64,000 bases of DNA from Ligilactobacillus ruminis DSM 20403 = NBRC 102161 (GTDB lineage: Bacteria; Bacillota; Bacilli; Lactobacillales; Lactobacillaceae), in assembly GCF_900113455.1 (NCBI RefSeq), contig NZ_FOPI01000009.1, positions 1 through 64,000 of the forward strand, read 5' to 3'. Within the stretch, counting starts at the first letter, position 1. The number at the start of each line of letters is the position of its first letter. Below are positions 52,852 through 62,585 of this stretch, one piece after another. A program made the position numbers and the translations under genes. A model generated the notes under the pieces. The model saw only the letters and a list, made by a program, of their open reading frames with translations. It was not told the origin of the DNA and did not search any database.

Positions 52852-52873
52852 ATTTTTCTCCCTTCCTCAATTA

Positions 52874-53629
52874 TTATCCGAAACGTCCGCTTAAATAATC
52901 ATCGGTCTTTTTGTTGTCCGGCGTCACAAAAATTTTCTTGGTCAGCCCCGTTTCGATCAGCTCGCCGTTCAAGAAAAATGACGTCGTGTCAGAAATTCTT
53001 GAGGCCTGCTGCATGTTATGAGTCACTATGATACAAGTATACTCTTCTTTGAGCTTCAAGAGCATCTCTTCGATCAAACTGCTTGAAACAGGATCAAGCG
53101 CGCTCGTTGGTTCGTCAAGCAAAATCACTTCAGGTCTGACGGCAAGCACGCGTGCGATGCAAATGCGCTGCTGCTGCCCGCCTGAAAGAGCCATGGCGCT
53201 TTTTTTCAGATCGTCTTTGACCTCATCCCAGATTGCCGCCTGTTTGAGACTTGTTTCAACGCGTTCGTCCAAAACCTCTTTGTCCTTGATGCCTGCAATC
53301 CTCAACCCGTAGACAATGTTTTCATAAATTGAAAACGGAAATGGATTTGGCTGCTGAAACACCATGCCCACGCGCTTTCTGAGCGTAACCGTGTCGGTTT
53401 GCGGCGAATAGATGTCATTTCCGTCAAGCCTGATGTCGCCAGTGATCTTGACGTTTTCAATCATGTCGTTCATTCGATTCAAGCAGCGCAGATACGTGGA
53501 TTTGCCGCAACCGGAAGGACCGATCAAAGCGTGAATGCCGCCTTGCGGAAAATCAAGCGTGATGCCTTTCAGCGCTTCTTTTTTGCCATAGTACAGATGA
53601 ACGTCTTTTGTCGTAATAATTTCGTTCAT
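52874..53629 (-). CDS. pstB: Phosphate ABC transporter ATPase PstB (second copy)
   Basis: A 251-residue ATPase. Walker A '[19 protein letters not shown]', signature 'LSGGQQQR' and Walker B '[13 protein letters not shown]' match PstB. It is the second of two adjacent pstB genes, as in other lactobacilli. Confidence 0.95.
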   Translation of the reverse strand: MNEIITTKDVHLYYGKKEALKGITLDFPQGGIHALIGPSGCGKSTYLRCLNRMNDMIENVKITGDIRLDGNDIYSPQTDTVTLRKRVGMVFQQPNPFPFSIYENIVYGLRIAGIKDKEVLDERVETSLKQAAIWDEVKDDLKKSAMALSGGQQQRICIARVLAVRPEVILLDEPTSALDPVSSSLIEEMLLKLKEEYTCIIVTHNMQQASRISDTTSFFLNGELIETGLTKKIFVTPDNKKTDDYLSGRFG

Positions 53630-53637
53630 AATTCCAC

Positions 53638-54447
53638 CTACCCGAAGTTTCCGGAAACATAATCTTCAGTCGCCTTGATTGCCGGATTCGTAAAGATATG
53701 CTTCGTCTTGTCGTATTCGATCACGTGTCCCATATGGAAAAATGCAGTGTAGTCGCTGACCCTTGAGGCCTGTTGCATGTTATGAGTCACGATGATGATC
53801 GTGTATCTTTCCTTTAATTTCAGCATCGTTTCCTCAACTTTTAAAGTCGAAATCGGATCGAGCGCGCTGCATGGCTCATCCATCAGCAAAATATCCGGTT
53901 TCATCGCAATTGCGCGTGCGATGCACAAGCGCTGCTGCTGCCCGCCTGAAAGGGCCAAGGCGCTTTTGTCAAGATCGTCTTTGACCTCATCCCATAAAGC
54001 CGCACCTTTCAGGCTTTCTTCAACGATTCGGTCTTGTTCGACCTTGTCTTTCAAGCCTTTTTCCTTCAGCGCAAACGTGATGTTGTCGCGAATGGATTTT
54101 GAAAAAGGATTCGGACGCTGAAACACCATGCCCACGTGTTTTCGCATTTCGTAAACGTTGATGTTTCTTGAATTGATGTCGATTCCGCGATACATGATCT
54201 GACCTTCGACGCGCGCCACGTCGTCGTTCATTCGATTGAGGCTGCGCAGGAACGTGGATTTGCCTGAACCGGAAGCTCCGATTAAAGCAGTGATCCTGTT
54301 TTTCGGAAATTGCATATTGCCGTCAAAGAAGGCCTGCTTATTGCCGTAGAAAACCTGCAGATTATTCGTCGTCATCGCAATTTCGGTTTCTTTTTGATTG
54401 AACCGCACAATATAGGTATCTTTTAAGTCATATTTCAAAGCATCCAT
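53638..54447 (-). CDS. pstB: Phosphate ABC transporter ATPase PstB (first copy)
   Basis: A 269-residue ATPase with Walker A '[19 protein letters not shown]', 'LSGGQQQR' and '[13 protein letters not shown]'. It has about 20 extra residues at the start compared with its neighbour. The two may form a heterodimer or be redundant. Confidence 0.95.
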   Translation of the reverse strand: MDALKYDLKDTYIVRFNQKETEIAMTTNNLQVFYGNKQAFFDGNMQFPKNRITALIGASGSGKSTFLRSLNRMNDDVARVEGQIMYRGIDINSRNINVYEMRKHVGMVFQRPNPFSKSIRDNITFALKEKGLKDKVEQDRIVEESLKGAALWDEVKDDLDKSALALSGGQQQRLCIARAIAMKPDILLMDEPCSALDPISTLKVEETMLKLKERYTIIIVTHNMQQASRVSDYTAFFHMGHVIEYDKTKHIFTNPAIKATEDYVSGNFG

Positions 54448-54451
54448 CTTC

Positions 54452-55345
54452 TCACCCCTGTTTTGCCGCCGTCAAATGCTGATAAAGCTTTTGTCCCAAG
54501 AAACGTGCCGATAAGTTGAAGATCAAGACGGCAATGATCAAAACGGCCGAGGATCCGGCCGAAATCTGTTCCGCATCCGGCATGATGCCTTCAGAATTGA
54601 TTTTCCAGATATGCACGGCCAAAGTTTCCGCCGGTCTGAACAGATTCAGAGGACTTGACGCATCGAACGGATTCCATTTCGTAAAGTCGACGCTCGTTGC
54701 ACTTTGTCCTGCCGTGTAAATCAAAGCCGCAGCTTCGCCAAAGATTCTGCCGGCACACAAAACGATGCCGGTGACGATGCCGGGAATTGCTTCCGGCAAG
54801 ATGACCTTGATCACGGTATGCCATTTTGACAGGCCAAGTGCAAGCCCTGCTTCACGCTGAAGCTTCGGCACGGAATTCAGAGAATCTTCAATATTTCGCG
54901 TCAGCAAAGGCAGATTGAAAAACGTCAATGCGATTGCACCGGACAAAATCGAAAAGCCGAGCTTGAACTGAACGACAAACAGCAGGAAGCCGAAGAGGCC
55001 GACCACGACCGAAGGGAGCGAGCTTAAAATTTCGATTGCCATGCGAATGACGTTCGTAAGTGCATTTTTCGGTGCATATTCAGCCAAAAAAATGCCAGCA
55101 CCAAGCGAAATCGGAAACGAAATTATCAAAGTCAAAATCAGCAGATAAAACGAATTGAACAACTGAATGCCGATGCCTCCCCCGGACGTAAAGGCCTTGG
55201 ATGACGTCGTCAGAAACTTCCAGGAGATGTGCGGCAGTCCTTGAATCAAAATTCTTCCTATCAAGAATGCCAAAATCACGACGACGATTACTGCGATGAT
55301 GCGAATCATCAGCAACGCAAGCGTATTTGTCTTTTTTGGATTCAA
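54452..55345 (-). CDS. pstA: Phosphate ABC transporter permease PstA
   Basis: A 297-residue membrane protein with six helices and the EAA loop '[26 protein letters not shown]'. The start '[19 protein letters not shown]' follows pstC directly. Confidence 0.95.
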   Translation of the reverse strand: MNPKKTNTLALLMIRIIAVIVVVILAFLIGRILIQGLPHISWKFLTTSSKAFTSGGGIGIQLFNSFYLLILTLIISFPISLGAGIFLAEYAPKNALTNVIRMAIEILSSLPSVVVGLFGFLLFVVQFKLGFSILSGAIALTFFNLPLLTRNIEDSLNSVPKLQREAGLALGLSKWHTVIKVILPEAIPGIVTGIVLCAGRIFGEAAALIYTAGQSATSVDFTKWNPFDASSPLNLFRPAETLAVHIWKINSEGIMPDAEQISAGSSAVLIIAVLIFNLSARFLGQKLYQHLTAAKQG

Positions 55346-56263
55346 TTACATTCTCCCCTTTCTTGAAATCATTCTTACCAAAATATTGAAGAACAACGAC
55401 ATCAAAAGCAAGACCAAAGCAAGCGACCACAATGCGTTGTTTGCGACCGTTCCCATGACGGTATTGCCGATTCCCATCGTCAGCACGCTGGTCAAAGTCG
55501 AGGCCGGATTCGTCAGACTCGTCGGCAAAAGCGAGGCATTGCCGATGACCATTTGAACCGCCAAAGCTTCACCGAATGCGCGCGCCATCCCAAACACGAC
55601 GGCCGTCATGATGCCGGGAAGAGCCGCCCTCAAAATAACGCGCCAGATCGTCTGCCACTCGGTTGCACCAAGAGCAAGCGAAGCGGATTTGTAATGCTTC
55701 GGCACGGCTTTCAAACTGTCGACCGTCATCGACGTGATCGTCGGAAGAACCATTACGAACAAAACGAACGCCCCCGACAAAATGCCGTAGCCCGACCCGC
55801 CAAAGTGACTGCGCACGAACGGCACGACGACGGTTAAGCCGATAAACCCGTAAACGACGGAAGGAATGCCGACCAAAAGCTCAACGACGCTTTGCATAAA
55901 CGCGCGACCTTTGCTTGACGAAAGTTCCGTCATGTAAAGGGCCGTCCCGATTGCAAACGGTGTTGCAAAGAGCGCCGCCAAAAGCGTAACGGCAAACGAT
56001 CCGACGATCATCGGCAAAGCCCCGACAAGCGGCTTGCCGTCTTCGCCTTTGACGTTCGGATTCCAGTCGGTTCCCGTCAAGAAGTCCTTTAAACTCGCAT
56101 GATTTTCCGTAAATGTCGCAATTCCTTTTGCAAACACGAATGCAAAAATTGAAACAACCACCGCTAAAATCAAAATGATTGCCGCATAACTCAAAATCTT
56201 TCCTATTACATCCTGGTTCGATTCCTTCGAACGCTTCAATATTTTATCTCTAATCGGATCCAT
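55346..56263 (-). CDS. pstC: Phosphate ABC transporter permease PstC
   Basis: A 305-residue membrane protein with six helices, 'VELLVGIPSVVYGFIGL' and the EAA loop 'SASLALGATEWQTIWRVILRAALPGI'. ATG 56263 (MDPIRDK) or 56272; both overlap the pstS end, so the genes are coupled. Confidence 0.94.
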   Translation of the reverse strand: MDPIRDKILKRSKESNQDVIGKILSYAAIILILAVVVSIFAFVFAKGIATFTENHASLKDFLTGTDWNPNVKGEDGKPLVGALPMIVGSFAVTLLAALFATPFAIGTALYMTELSSSKGRAFMQSVVELLVGIPSVVYGFIGLTVVVPFVRSHFGGSGYGILSGAFVLFVMVLPTITSMTVDSLKAVPKHYKSASLALGATEWQTIWRVILRAALPGIMTAVVFGMARAFGEALAVQMVIGNASLLPTSLTNPASTLTSVLTMGIGNTVMGTVANNALWSLALVLLLMSLFFNILVRMISRKGRM

Positions 56264-57137
56264 TCCGCTCACCTTCTTTGACCGGCACGACTTTGCCGTT
56301 TGAATCTTTTTTGACCTTCATCTCAGAAATCGACACGTAGCCCAGTGCCTTGACCAGATTCTTCTGCACGTAATCTGATTTCATATAACCAAGCAGTTTC
56401 TTTGTTTGTTCATTTGGTTTGCCGTAAGTATACATATGTTCATACGACCAGATTTTCCATTCACCCGTCTGAACGTTTCCGGCAGTCGGTTTCACTCCGT
56501 CAATTGCGATTCCGAGCACGTCTTTTGAAATATATGAAAATGACAAATAGCTGATTGCTCCAGGCGTGTGCGCGACCATCTTTGAAACGGTCCCGTTTGA
56601 TTCCTGTTCCTGTGCCTTGGCCATCTTTTCATTTCCCATCACTGCGCTTTCAAACGCTGCTCTTGTTCCTGAACCTTGCGCGCGATTGATCAAAACGATT
56701 GCCAGATTTTTACCTCCGACCTGTTTCCAGTTCGTGTATTTTCCTGAAAAAATCCCGCGAAGCTGCTCCATCGTAAGTTTCGTGATGCCTGCTTCCTTAT
56801 TCGTAACAGGTGCCAGCCCCATCACGCAGACCTTGTGATCAACCAAGTCCTTGCCCTTGATTCCGGGCTGCTGATCGGCAAAAATATCCGAATTCCCAAT
56901 CGAAACCGCTCCTGCCTGAACTTGTGAAAGCCCAGTTCCGGACCCTCCCCCTTGAACCGTAATCGACACGTCGTGATTATCTTTTTGATATTCTTCAGCT
57001 GCCATCTCGACCATCGGCTGCAGCGCCGTTGATCCGACAACCGTAATTTCTCTTTTTTGCTGCGCTTTCGAACCGCACCCGACAAGCACAAGTGCCATCA
57101 GCGATACAAGGCACAGAATCCGAAAATTCTTTCTCAT
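56250..57137 (-). CDS. pstS: Phosphate-binding lipoprotein PstS
   Basis: A 295-residue lipoprotein with lipobox 'LVLVGC' near residue 21. Phosphate-site motifs 'VVGSTALQPM', 'GGGSGTGLSQ' and 'RAQGSGTRAAFE' are intact. First gene of pstS-C-A-B-B-phoU. AAGGGCG precedes ATG 57137; the frame to 57182 lacks a site. Confidence 0.94.
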   Translation of the reverse strand: MRKNFRILCLVSLMALVLVGCGSKAQQKREITVVGSTALQPMVEMAAEEYQKDNHDVSITVQGGGSGTGLSQVQAGAVSIGNSDIFADQQPGIKGKDLVDHKVCVMGLAPVTNKEAGITKLTMEQLRGIFSGKYTNWKQVGGKNLAIVLINRAQGSGTRAAFESAVMGNEKMAKAQEQESNGTVSKMVAHTPGAISYLSFSYISKDVLGIAIDGVKPTAGNVQTGEWKIWSYEHMYTYGKPNEQTKKLLGYMKSDYVQKNLVKALGYVSISEMKVKKDSNGKVVPVKEGERNGSD

Positions 57138-57169
57138 GACAATCGCCCTTTCTTTATTTTCATTACAAT

Positions 57170-57239
57170 TGTAAAGTTCCAATGTAAAGGTCGTTGGGTC
57201 GCTTTGTAAAGGATATGTAAAGAATGTAAGTTATGTATT
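57170..57239 (-). promoter_or_regulatory. PhoP-box ladder before pstS
   Basis: On the minus strand TTTACA-like words recur at 57170-57175, 57183-57188, 57205-57210, 57216-57221 and 57225-57230 (with CTTACA for the last), mostly spaced by about 11 or 22 bases, as for PhoP direct repeats. This would give phosphate-starvation control of pst. Confidence 0.7.
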
Positions 57240-57380
57240 GATCGGATTGACGCTTGCTGCAACAGCACTGTATTTCGCCAAATTTTCACGGCAAAATGCA
57301 GTGCTCGCGGCAGCCAAAGTCTGCTTTTATACTCGTTTTTGCCTGCTCACACGGCTAAATCCAGCGCCGCGGAACCAGAA

Positions 57381-57824
57381 GTAGACAAAAACGAAGCAAA
57401 ATGATCGTATTTTGTCTACCGCTGCCTTCAAAAGTCCCCCGCGCGGACCTCAAAGTAGACAAAAACAAAGCAAAACGACCGTTTTTTGTCTACCGCCGCC
57501 TTCAAAAAGCCCCCGCGCGGAACCAGAAGTAGACAAAAACGAAGCAAAATGATCGTATTTTGTCTACCGCTGCCTTCAAAAGTCCCCCGCGCGGACCTCA
57601 AAGTAGACAAAAACAAAGCAAAACGACCGTTTTTTGTCTACCGCCGCCTTCAAAAAGCCCCCGCGCGGACTCAGAAGTAGACAAAAACAGAGCAAAATGA
57701 CCGCATTTTGTCTACCGCTGCCTTCAAAAAGGCCCCGCGCGGACCTCAAAGTAGACAAAAACGGAGCAAAACGACCGTTTTTTGTCTACCGCCGCCTTCA
57801 AAAAGCCCCCGCGCGGAACCAGAA
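57381..57824. repeat. Tandem palindromic array 2, six units of 74 bp
   Basis: Units start at 57381, 57455, 57529, 57603, 57677 and 57751, exactly 74 bp apart. Arms are GTAGACAAAA and TTTTGTCTAC as in array 1, linked by CCGCCTTCAAAAAGCC then CCCGCGCGG. Two unit types alternate, giving a 148-bp higher-order repeat: the first pair (57381-57528) is almost identical to the second (57529-57676). Confidence 0.92.
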
Positions 57825-58227
57825 GTAGAACAAAATCCCTAAGAATTGAAAAAATGTTCTACCGCCGACTCCAAATCCGGCTCGCGCGGTCCCGAAAGTA
57901 GAACAAAATCTCCAAAAATTGCAAAAATGTTCTACCGCTGACTCCAAATCCGGCTCGCGCGGCTCCGAAAGTAGAACAAAATCCCTAAAAATTGCAAAAA
58001 TGTTCTACCGCCGACTCCAAATCCGGCTCGCGCGGTCCCGAAAGTAGAACAAAATCTCCAAAAATTGCAAAAATGTTCTACCGCTGACTCCAAATCCGGC
58101 TCGCGCGGCTCCGAAAGTAGAACAAATTATCTAAAAATTGCAAAAATGTTCTACCGCCGACTCCAAATCCGGCTCGCGCGGCCCCGAAAGTAGAACAAAA
58201 TCCCTAAAAATTGCAAAAATGTTCTGC
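57825..58227. repeat. Tandem palindromic array 3, six units of 73 bp
   Basis: Units start at 57825, 57898, 57971, 58044, 58117 and 58190. Arms are GTAGAACAAAAT and ATGTTCTAC, with the linker CGCCGACTCCAAATCCGG then CTCGCGCGG. It joins array 2 without a gap. Alternating variants give a 146-bp super-repeat. Confidence 0.92.
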
Positions 58228-58293
58228 CGCTTCCCGTCCGCAATATCCCCTAACCACAACCACCCTCAACATCCGCGCCACCCCCATTCCGCG

Positions 58294-58329
58294 AAAAAAA
58301 CCGCAGCACCCAACGGCACTGCGGTTTTT
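58294..58329 (-). terminator. Terminator of the glycogen cluster
   Basis: CCGCAG/CTGCGG stem extended by flanking A and T runs, ten bases past the amylase stop; can act in both directions. Confidence 0.85.
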
Positions 58330-58339
58330 CAATAAATTT

Positions 58340-60148
58340 TCATATTTCGGCGCTTTCCCAAGCACCAAACTTCTTCTTGGCAAAAGCCTGACACAGCTTG
58401 GCACCAAGCCCCGCCTCGTCATGGAAACTTTGCAATTGATCCGGGTTAAATTCTGCTTCGCAATCGGACGCATTGACCAGATATGCGACTGCTTCATCGC
58501 CCAAAAAGCGACCGATGCCAAAAAACGTTCCGCTAACGAACAAGGATAGCTCACCGCGACTCAGCACCTGCGACGCCCGGCGCTTTGAAATTAAGCATTT
58601 CATGAATTGCAGCATCTCTTGATTCTCGTGCCCCCATGGGAAGAAACGGCGGTTGTCCGGATCGGAATCACCGACAAGACCAGCTTCATCCCCGTAGTAA
58701 ACGCAAGGAATCCCAGGGAACATGAACAATAGCTCCCATGCAGTTCTGACAAGCTGCATCTTTCCCGAACACGCCGTAATGATGCGCTTGGTGTCATGCG
58801 TATCCAAATTGTTCAGCGAATTGAAGAAGAAATCTCGCGGATAGTTTTCTCGAAGCTGCATCAGTTCGTGCGCAATTTCAAGCGGAGATCTAGAGCTTAA
58901 CACCAGATCAATGATGCACTTTCTCAGCGGATAGTTCATGACGCCGTAAAGACCGTTGCCATAAACGTAGCGGCGCCGCTTGGAGTAGGCAACCTTGTTT
59001 GAAGCATCCTCCCAGACTTCGCCGATCAAGACGCGCTCCTTATAATCATCCAAAGTTTTGCGGATATTTTCAATAAAATCGTCCGTCAATTCGTCCGCAA
59101 CGTCAAGCCGCCAGCCGTCAACGCCAAAGCCCGTCCACTTGCTGATGACGCTGTCTTTTTTGCCGTAGATAAACTGCTGATAGTCCGGATTTTCCTTATC
59201 AACGGTCGGCAAGTCGGACACGCCCCACCACGAATCATAGGAATCGGGATAGTGAATGAAGTGAAACCACGAATAATACTTGCTTTCCTTGTTGCGAAAA
59301 GCGCCTTCGTCATCACCGTAAAGTCCGCCCGCATTGAAATAGCGGCTGTTTTTGCCAACGTGATTGAACACGCCGTCCAAAATCACGTGAATCCCGTTTG
59401 CATGCAGCTTTTGCAAAAGCTCTGCAAAATCATCTTCTGTTCCGAGCATCGGATCGATTTTCATGTAATCGTTGGTATCGTAGCGATGGTTGCTGGTCGC
59501 CTCAAAAACGGGATTCAGGTAGATCATCGTGATGCCAAGCTCCTTTAAATAAGGAATCTTTTCGATGATGCCACGAATGTTGCCGCCGTAAAAATCCCAG
59601 CGATCAATGCCGCCGTCCTTGTTTCTGATGTACATCGGCAGATCCGAATCCGTCCCGTAAATGAAACTGTTCTGCTTGCGGCCGTCGATTCTGCCATCGG
59701 GATTCCCGTTTGCGAACCGATCCGGAAAAATCTGGTAGCAAACCGCATCCTGATACCAATCGGGGGCTTCGACCTCGCGCTCATACACCGTCAACTGGTA
59801 GGAATGCTCGGAAAGTTCGCCCTCATTCTGCGTGACGCCAAGTCCCAAACAGTAATAATAGGTCTGCTCAGAATTATTTTCGTACAAAACGAGCTTGAAG
59901 TAATAAAATAAAAGTCCAGCAGAGCCTGCCGTATACGTGCAGCAATAGCGTCCGTCATGCTGATCTTCCATCTGTAAAATGCAGGGCGTTGATTCGCCGT
60001 CGCGATAAATTTCCAGCTCAACGCTTTTAACGTAAGCGTCATAGACTTCAATCATGAATTCTGCTGCCTGACCTGCTTTGATTGCGCCAAAGGGTCGCTT
60101 GTACTCTTTTCTCCAAGGATTAAAGCGGATATTGGCCATTTGCTCCAC
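58340..60148 (-). CDS. Intracellular GH13 alpha-glucan hydrolase (neopullulanase-like)
   Basis: A 602-residue enzyme with an N-terminal beta-sandwich (residues 1-125) and a GH13 barrel: 'VILDGVFNHVG', nucleophile Asp in 'DGWRLDVADE', acid/base Glu in 'LIGEVWED' and Asp in 'NLDTHDTKRI'. No signal peptide, so it acts inside. It lies after glgP as in the glgBCDAP-amy clusters of lactobacilli, suggesting debranching of glycogen or maltodextrins. It overlaps glgP by 29 bases. Confidence 0.9.
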   Translation of the reverse strand: MEQMANIRFNPWRKEYKRPFGAIKAGQAAEFMIEVYDAYVKSVELEIYRDGESTPCILQMEDQHDGRYCCTYTAGSAGLLFYYFKLVLYENNSEQTYYYCLGLGVTQNEGELSEHSYQLTVYEREVEAPDWYQDAVCYQIFPDRFANGNPDGRIDGRKQNSFIYGTDSDLPMYIRNKDGGIDRWDFYGGNIRGIIEKIPYLKELGITMIYLNPVFEATSNHRYDTNDYMKIDPMLGTEDDFAELLQKLHANGIHVILDGVFNHVGKNSRYFNAGGLYGDDEGAFRNKESKYYSWFHFIHYPDSYDSWWGVSDLPTVDKENPDYQQFIYGKKDSVISKWTGFGVDGWRLDVADELTDDFIENIRKTLDDYKERVLIGEVWEDASNKVAYSKRRRYVYGNGLYGVMNYPLRKCIIDLVLSSRSPLEIAHELMQLRENYPRDFFFNSLNNLDTHDTKRIITACSGKMQLVRTAWELLFMFPGIPCVYYGDEAGLVGDSDPDNRRFFPWGHENQEMLQFMKCLISKRRASQVLSRGELSLFVSGTFFGIGRFLGDEAVAYLVNASDCEAEFNPDQLQSFHDEAGLGAKLCQAFAKKKFGAWESAEI

Positions 60149-62558
60149 AATCCTTTCCGTCTAACGGGGCAGAAGGGGCAACGTGCCAAATTTCGTCAGC
60201 GTACTTTTGAATCGTATAATCAGATGAGAAGTAGCCGGCATTTGCAATGTTGACGAGGCACTTCTTGTTCCAAAGCGACGGATTGCGGTACGTCTTTTCG
60301 ACCTCGCTTTGTGCTCTCAGATAATCTTCGAAGTCGCGCAAAACAAAGTATTCATCTTTGTCACGCACGAGCGAATTGAAAATTTCCGCACCTTCTGCGC
60401 TGATTGAAGGAATCGTTCCGTCGACAAACGCATCAAGCACACGATGCAAAATCGGGTCGTTTGCGTAATAGTCGCTTGACTGATAGCTGTGATCGGCTTC
60501 GTATTGCAAAACTTCTTCTTTCTTCAGACCGAAGATAAAAATGTTGTCCTCGCCCACGTAATCCTTGATTTCAATGTTGGCACCGTCAAGCGTTGCAACG
60601 GTCAAGGCTCCGTCGAGCATGAATTTCATGTTGGACGTGCCGGATGCTTCCTTTGTGGCCGTTGAAATCTGCTCGCTGACGTCCGCAGCCGGAATGATCT
60701 TTTCCGCAAGCGATACCCCGTAGTCTTCCAGGAAGACGACCTTGAGCTTGTCTTTGATCGTTTTGTCGTTGTTGATCAGGTTGCCGACCTCATTGATGCA
60801 TTTGATGATTGATTTTGCATAATGATAGCTCGGAGCAGCCTTGGCACCAAAAATGAAGACGCGCGGCACGACGTCTTTTTTCGGATCATCCTTCAGATCA
60901 AGGTAATATTTCACGATTTTCAGCAAGTTGAGCAATTGACGCTTGTATGCGTGAAGACGCTTGACCTGAACGTCAAAGATCGCATCCGGCGAAACGACGA
61001 TTCCCGTCGTCTGTTTGATATATTTTGCAAGATCGACCTTGTTTTGATGCTTTGCCTTGCCGATATCGGCAAGCAGGCGCCAATCGTTGAGATGCGTTGC
61101 GAGATTGTGCAGCTCTTTCGGATTGCTGCGCCACTTCGTTCCGATTGTCTTGTCGATAATCTTGGCAAGGCGCGGATCAGCGATTTGAAGCCAGCGTCTG
61201 ATCGTGATCCCGTTCGTCTTATTATTGAAACGTTCCGGATAAAGATGGTAGAAATCCTTCAAAACGTCTTGTTCCAAAAGATCCGTATGCAATTTAGCCA
61301 CACCGTTCGTGCTGTGCGACCCGATGATTGCAAGGTGTGCCATATGCACGATGCCGTTGTTCACGATGCGCGTGCCAGAAATAAGGTCGGTCTCTGCTCT
61401 TTTGGCAAGTTCAAGCGCATAGCGCCGGTCAATTTCCGCAATGATTTGCATGATGCGCGGCTGCACGCGTTCAATAAAGGAAACCGGCCATTTTTCAAGC
61501 GCTTCCGACATGATTGTGTGGTTCGTGTAGCTCATCGTCTTGACGGTCTGATCAAAGGCCTCGTCCCAGCCCATCTTTTCATCGTCAAGCAGAATGCGCA
61601 TAAATTCAGCGACGCACATTGCAGGATGAGTATCATTGATGTGCACGGAAATATGATCTGAAATTTCACTCATCGGCTTGCCGTACTTCTTGTAATGGCG
61701 TACGATACTTTGAAGACCTGCCGAAACGAAGAAGTATTCCTGACGGAGTCTCAACAAACGTCCTTCTTCGTTTGAATCGTCCGGGTAAAGAACTGAGGTC
61801 AGATCTTCGACTTTTCTTCTCGATTCAATGGTCGGAAACTTGACTTCTTCTGAAGCAGGAATTTGCGCATCCCACAATCTCATCGTGTTGACGTGATTGT
61901 TTTTGTAGCCGACAATCCCCGTATCGTAAGGAACAGCCCGAATGATATAAGAATTTTTGTAAACCGGCTGAAGCACGCCGTCAACTTCTTCCAAATAGAC
62001 CTGTCCGCCGAATTTGACGTCAACGGCCTTGCTTTCGCGCGCAACTTCCCAGACGTTTCCTTGATTGAGCCATTCGTTCGGAAGTTCGACCTGATAGCCA
62101 TCAACGAACTTTTGCTTGAACAGGCCGTACTTGTAGCGAATCCCGTTGCCGTTGACCGGGAGTCCGTCGGATGCGCTCGAATCCATGAAGGCGCTCGCCA
62201 AACGACCGAGTCCACCGTTTCCCAAAGCCATGTCGCGTTCTGCTTCGGCAATCTCATCCAGACTGAGTCCCATCTCTTTAAAGGCCGAATCAACCAGTTC
62301 GTACCAGCCCATGTTCAAAAGATTGCTCTTGAGCAGCCTCCCTGGCAAAAACTCGATTGAAAAATAATAGACCTGCTTTTGGTCTTCTTTGATGTAATTC
62401 TTCCACGTCTTGCGCCAAATGTCGGAATAACCGGACTTGACGACTGCCGCCAGCGTCTGATACAGCTCTTCCGGCGTCGCATCCTTGACGTCCAAAGCAT
62501 ATTCATCGGTCAAACGCCGCTTGAATTCCTTGATAAACTGTTCCTTAGTGATTTCCAT
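60120..62558 (-). CDS. glgP: Glycogen/starch phosphorylase
   Basis: An 812-residue cytosolic enzyme of normal length that releases glucose 1-phosphate from glycogen. The PLP-binding Lys is in 'EASGTSNMKFMLDGALTVATLDGANIE' near residue 650. 'ALGNGGLGRLASAFMDS' and 'HINDTHPAMCVAEFMR' are typical. It follows glgA by about 27 bases. Confidence 0.96.
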   Translation of the reverse strand: MEITKEQFIKEFKRRLTDEYALDVKDATPEELYQTLAAVVKSGYSDIWRKTWKNYIKEDQKQVYYFSIEFLPGRLLKSNLLNMGWYELVDSAFKEMGLSLDEIAEAERDMALGNGGLGRLASAFMDSSASDGLPVNGNGIRYKYGLFKQKFVDGYQVELPNEWLNQGNVWEVARESKAVDVKFGGQVYLEEVDGVLQPVYKNSYIIRAVPYDTGIVGYKNNHVNTMRLWDAQIPASEEVKFPTIESRRKVEDLTSVLYPDDSNEEGRLLRLRQEYFFVSAGLQSIVRHYKKYGKPMSEISDHISVHINDTHPAMCVAEFMRILLDDEKMGWDEAFDQTVKTMSYTNHTIMSEALEKWPVSFIERVQPRIMQIIAEIDRRYALELAKRAETDLISGTRIVNNGIVHMAHLAIIGSHSTNGVAKLHTDLLEQDVLKDFYHLYPERFNNKTNGITIRRWLQIADPRLAKIIDKTIGTKWRSNPKELHNLATHLNDWRLLADIGKAKHQNKVDLAKYIKQTTGIVVSPDAIFDVQVKRLHAYKRQLLNLLKIVKYYLDLKDDPKKDVVPRVFIFGAKAAPSYHYAKSIIKCINEVGNLINNDKTIKDKLKVVFLEDYGVSLAEKIIPAADVSEQISTATKEASGTSNMKFMLDGALTVATLDGANIEIKDYVGEDNIFIFGLKKEEVLQYEADHSYQSSDYYANDPILHRVLDAFVDGTIPSISAEGAEIFNSLVRDKDEYFVLRDFEDYLRAQSEVEKTYRNPSLWNKKCLVNIANAGYFSSDYTIQKYADEIWHVAPSAPLDGKDCGANGQYPL

Positions 62559-62585
62559 ACGCTTACCCTCCTTGAAAAACGTAAA

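Larger units (their letters stand above)
57138..58339. other. Large intergenic region between pstS and the glycogen cluster
   Basis: It holds the PhoP boxes, two tandem palindromic arrays (57381-58227) and the amylase terminator. Open frames across the arrays on both strands are artefacts of the repeat. 57240-57380 and 58228-58290 show nothing recognisable. Confidence 0.7.

Noticed and set aside
57381-58227. Small protein genes on both strands across the arrays
   Set aside because: Frames arise from the repeat, have no ribosome sites and change frame from unit to unit because 73 and 74 are not multiples of three.
60822-61661. 279-residue plus-strand frame in glgP
   Set aside because: Long, but exactly antisense to conserved glgP codons with no family similarity; a codon-bias shadow.
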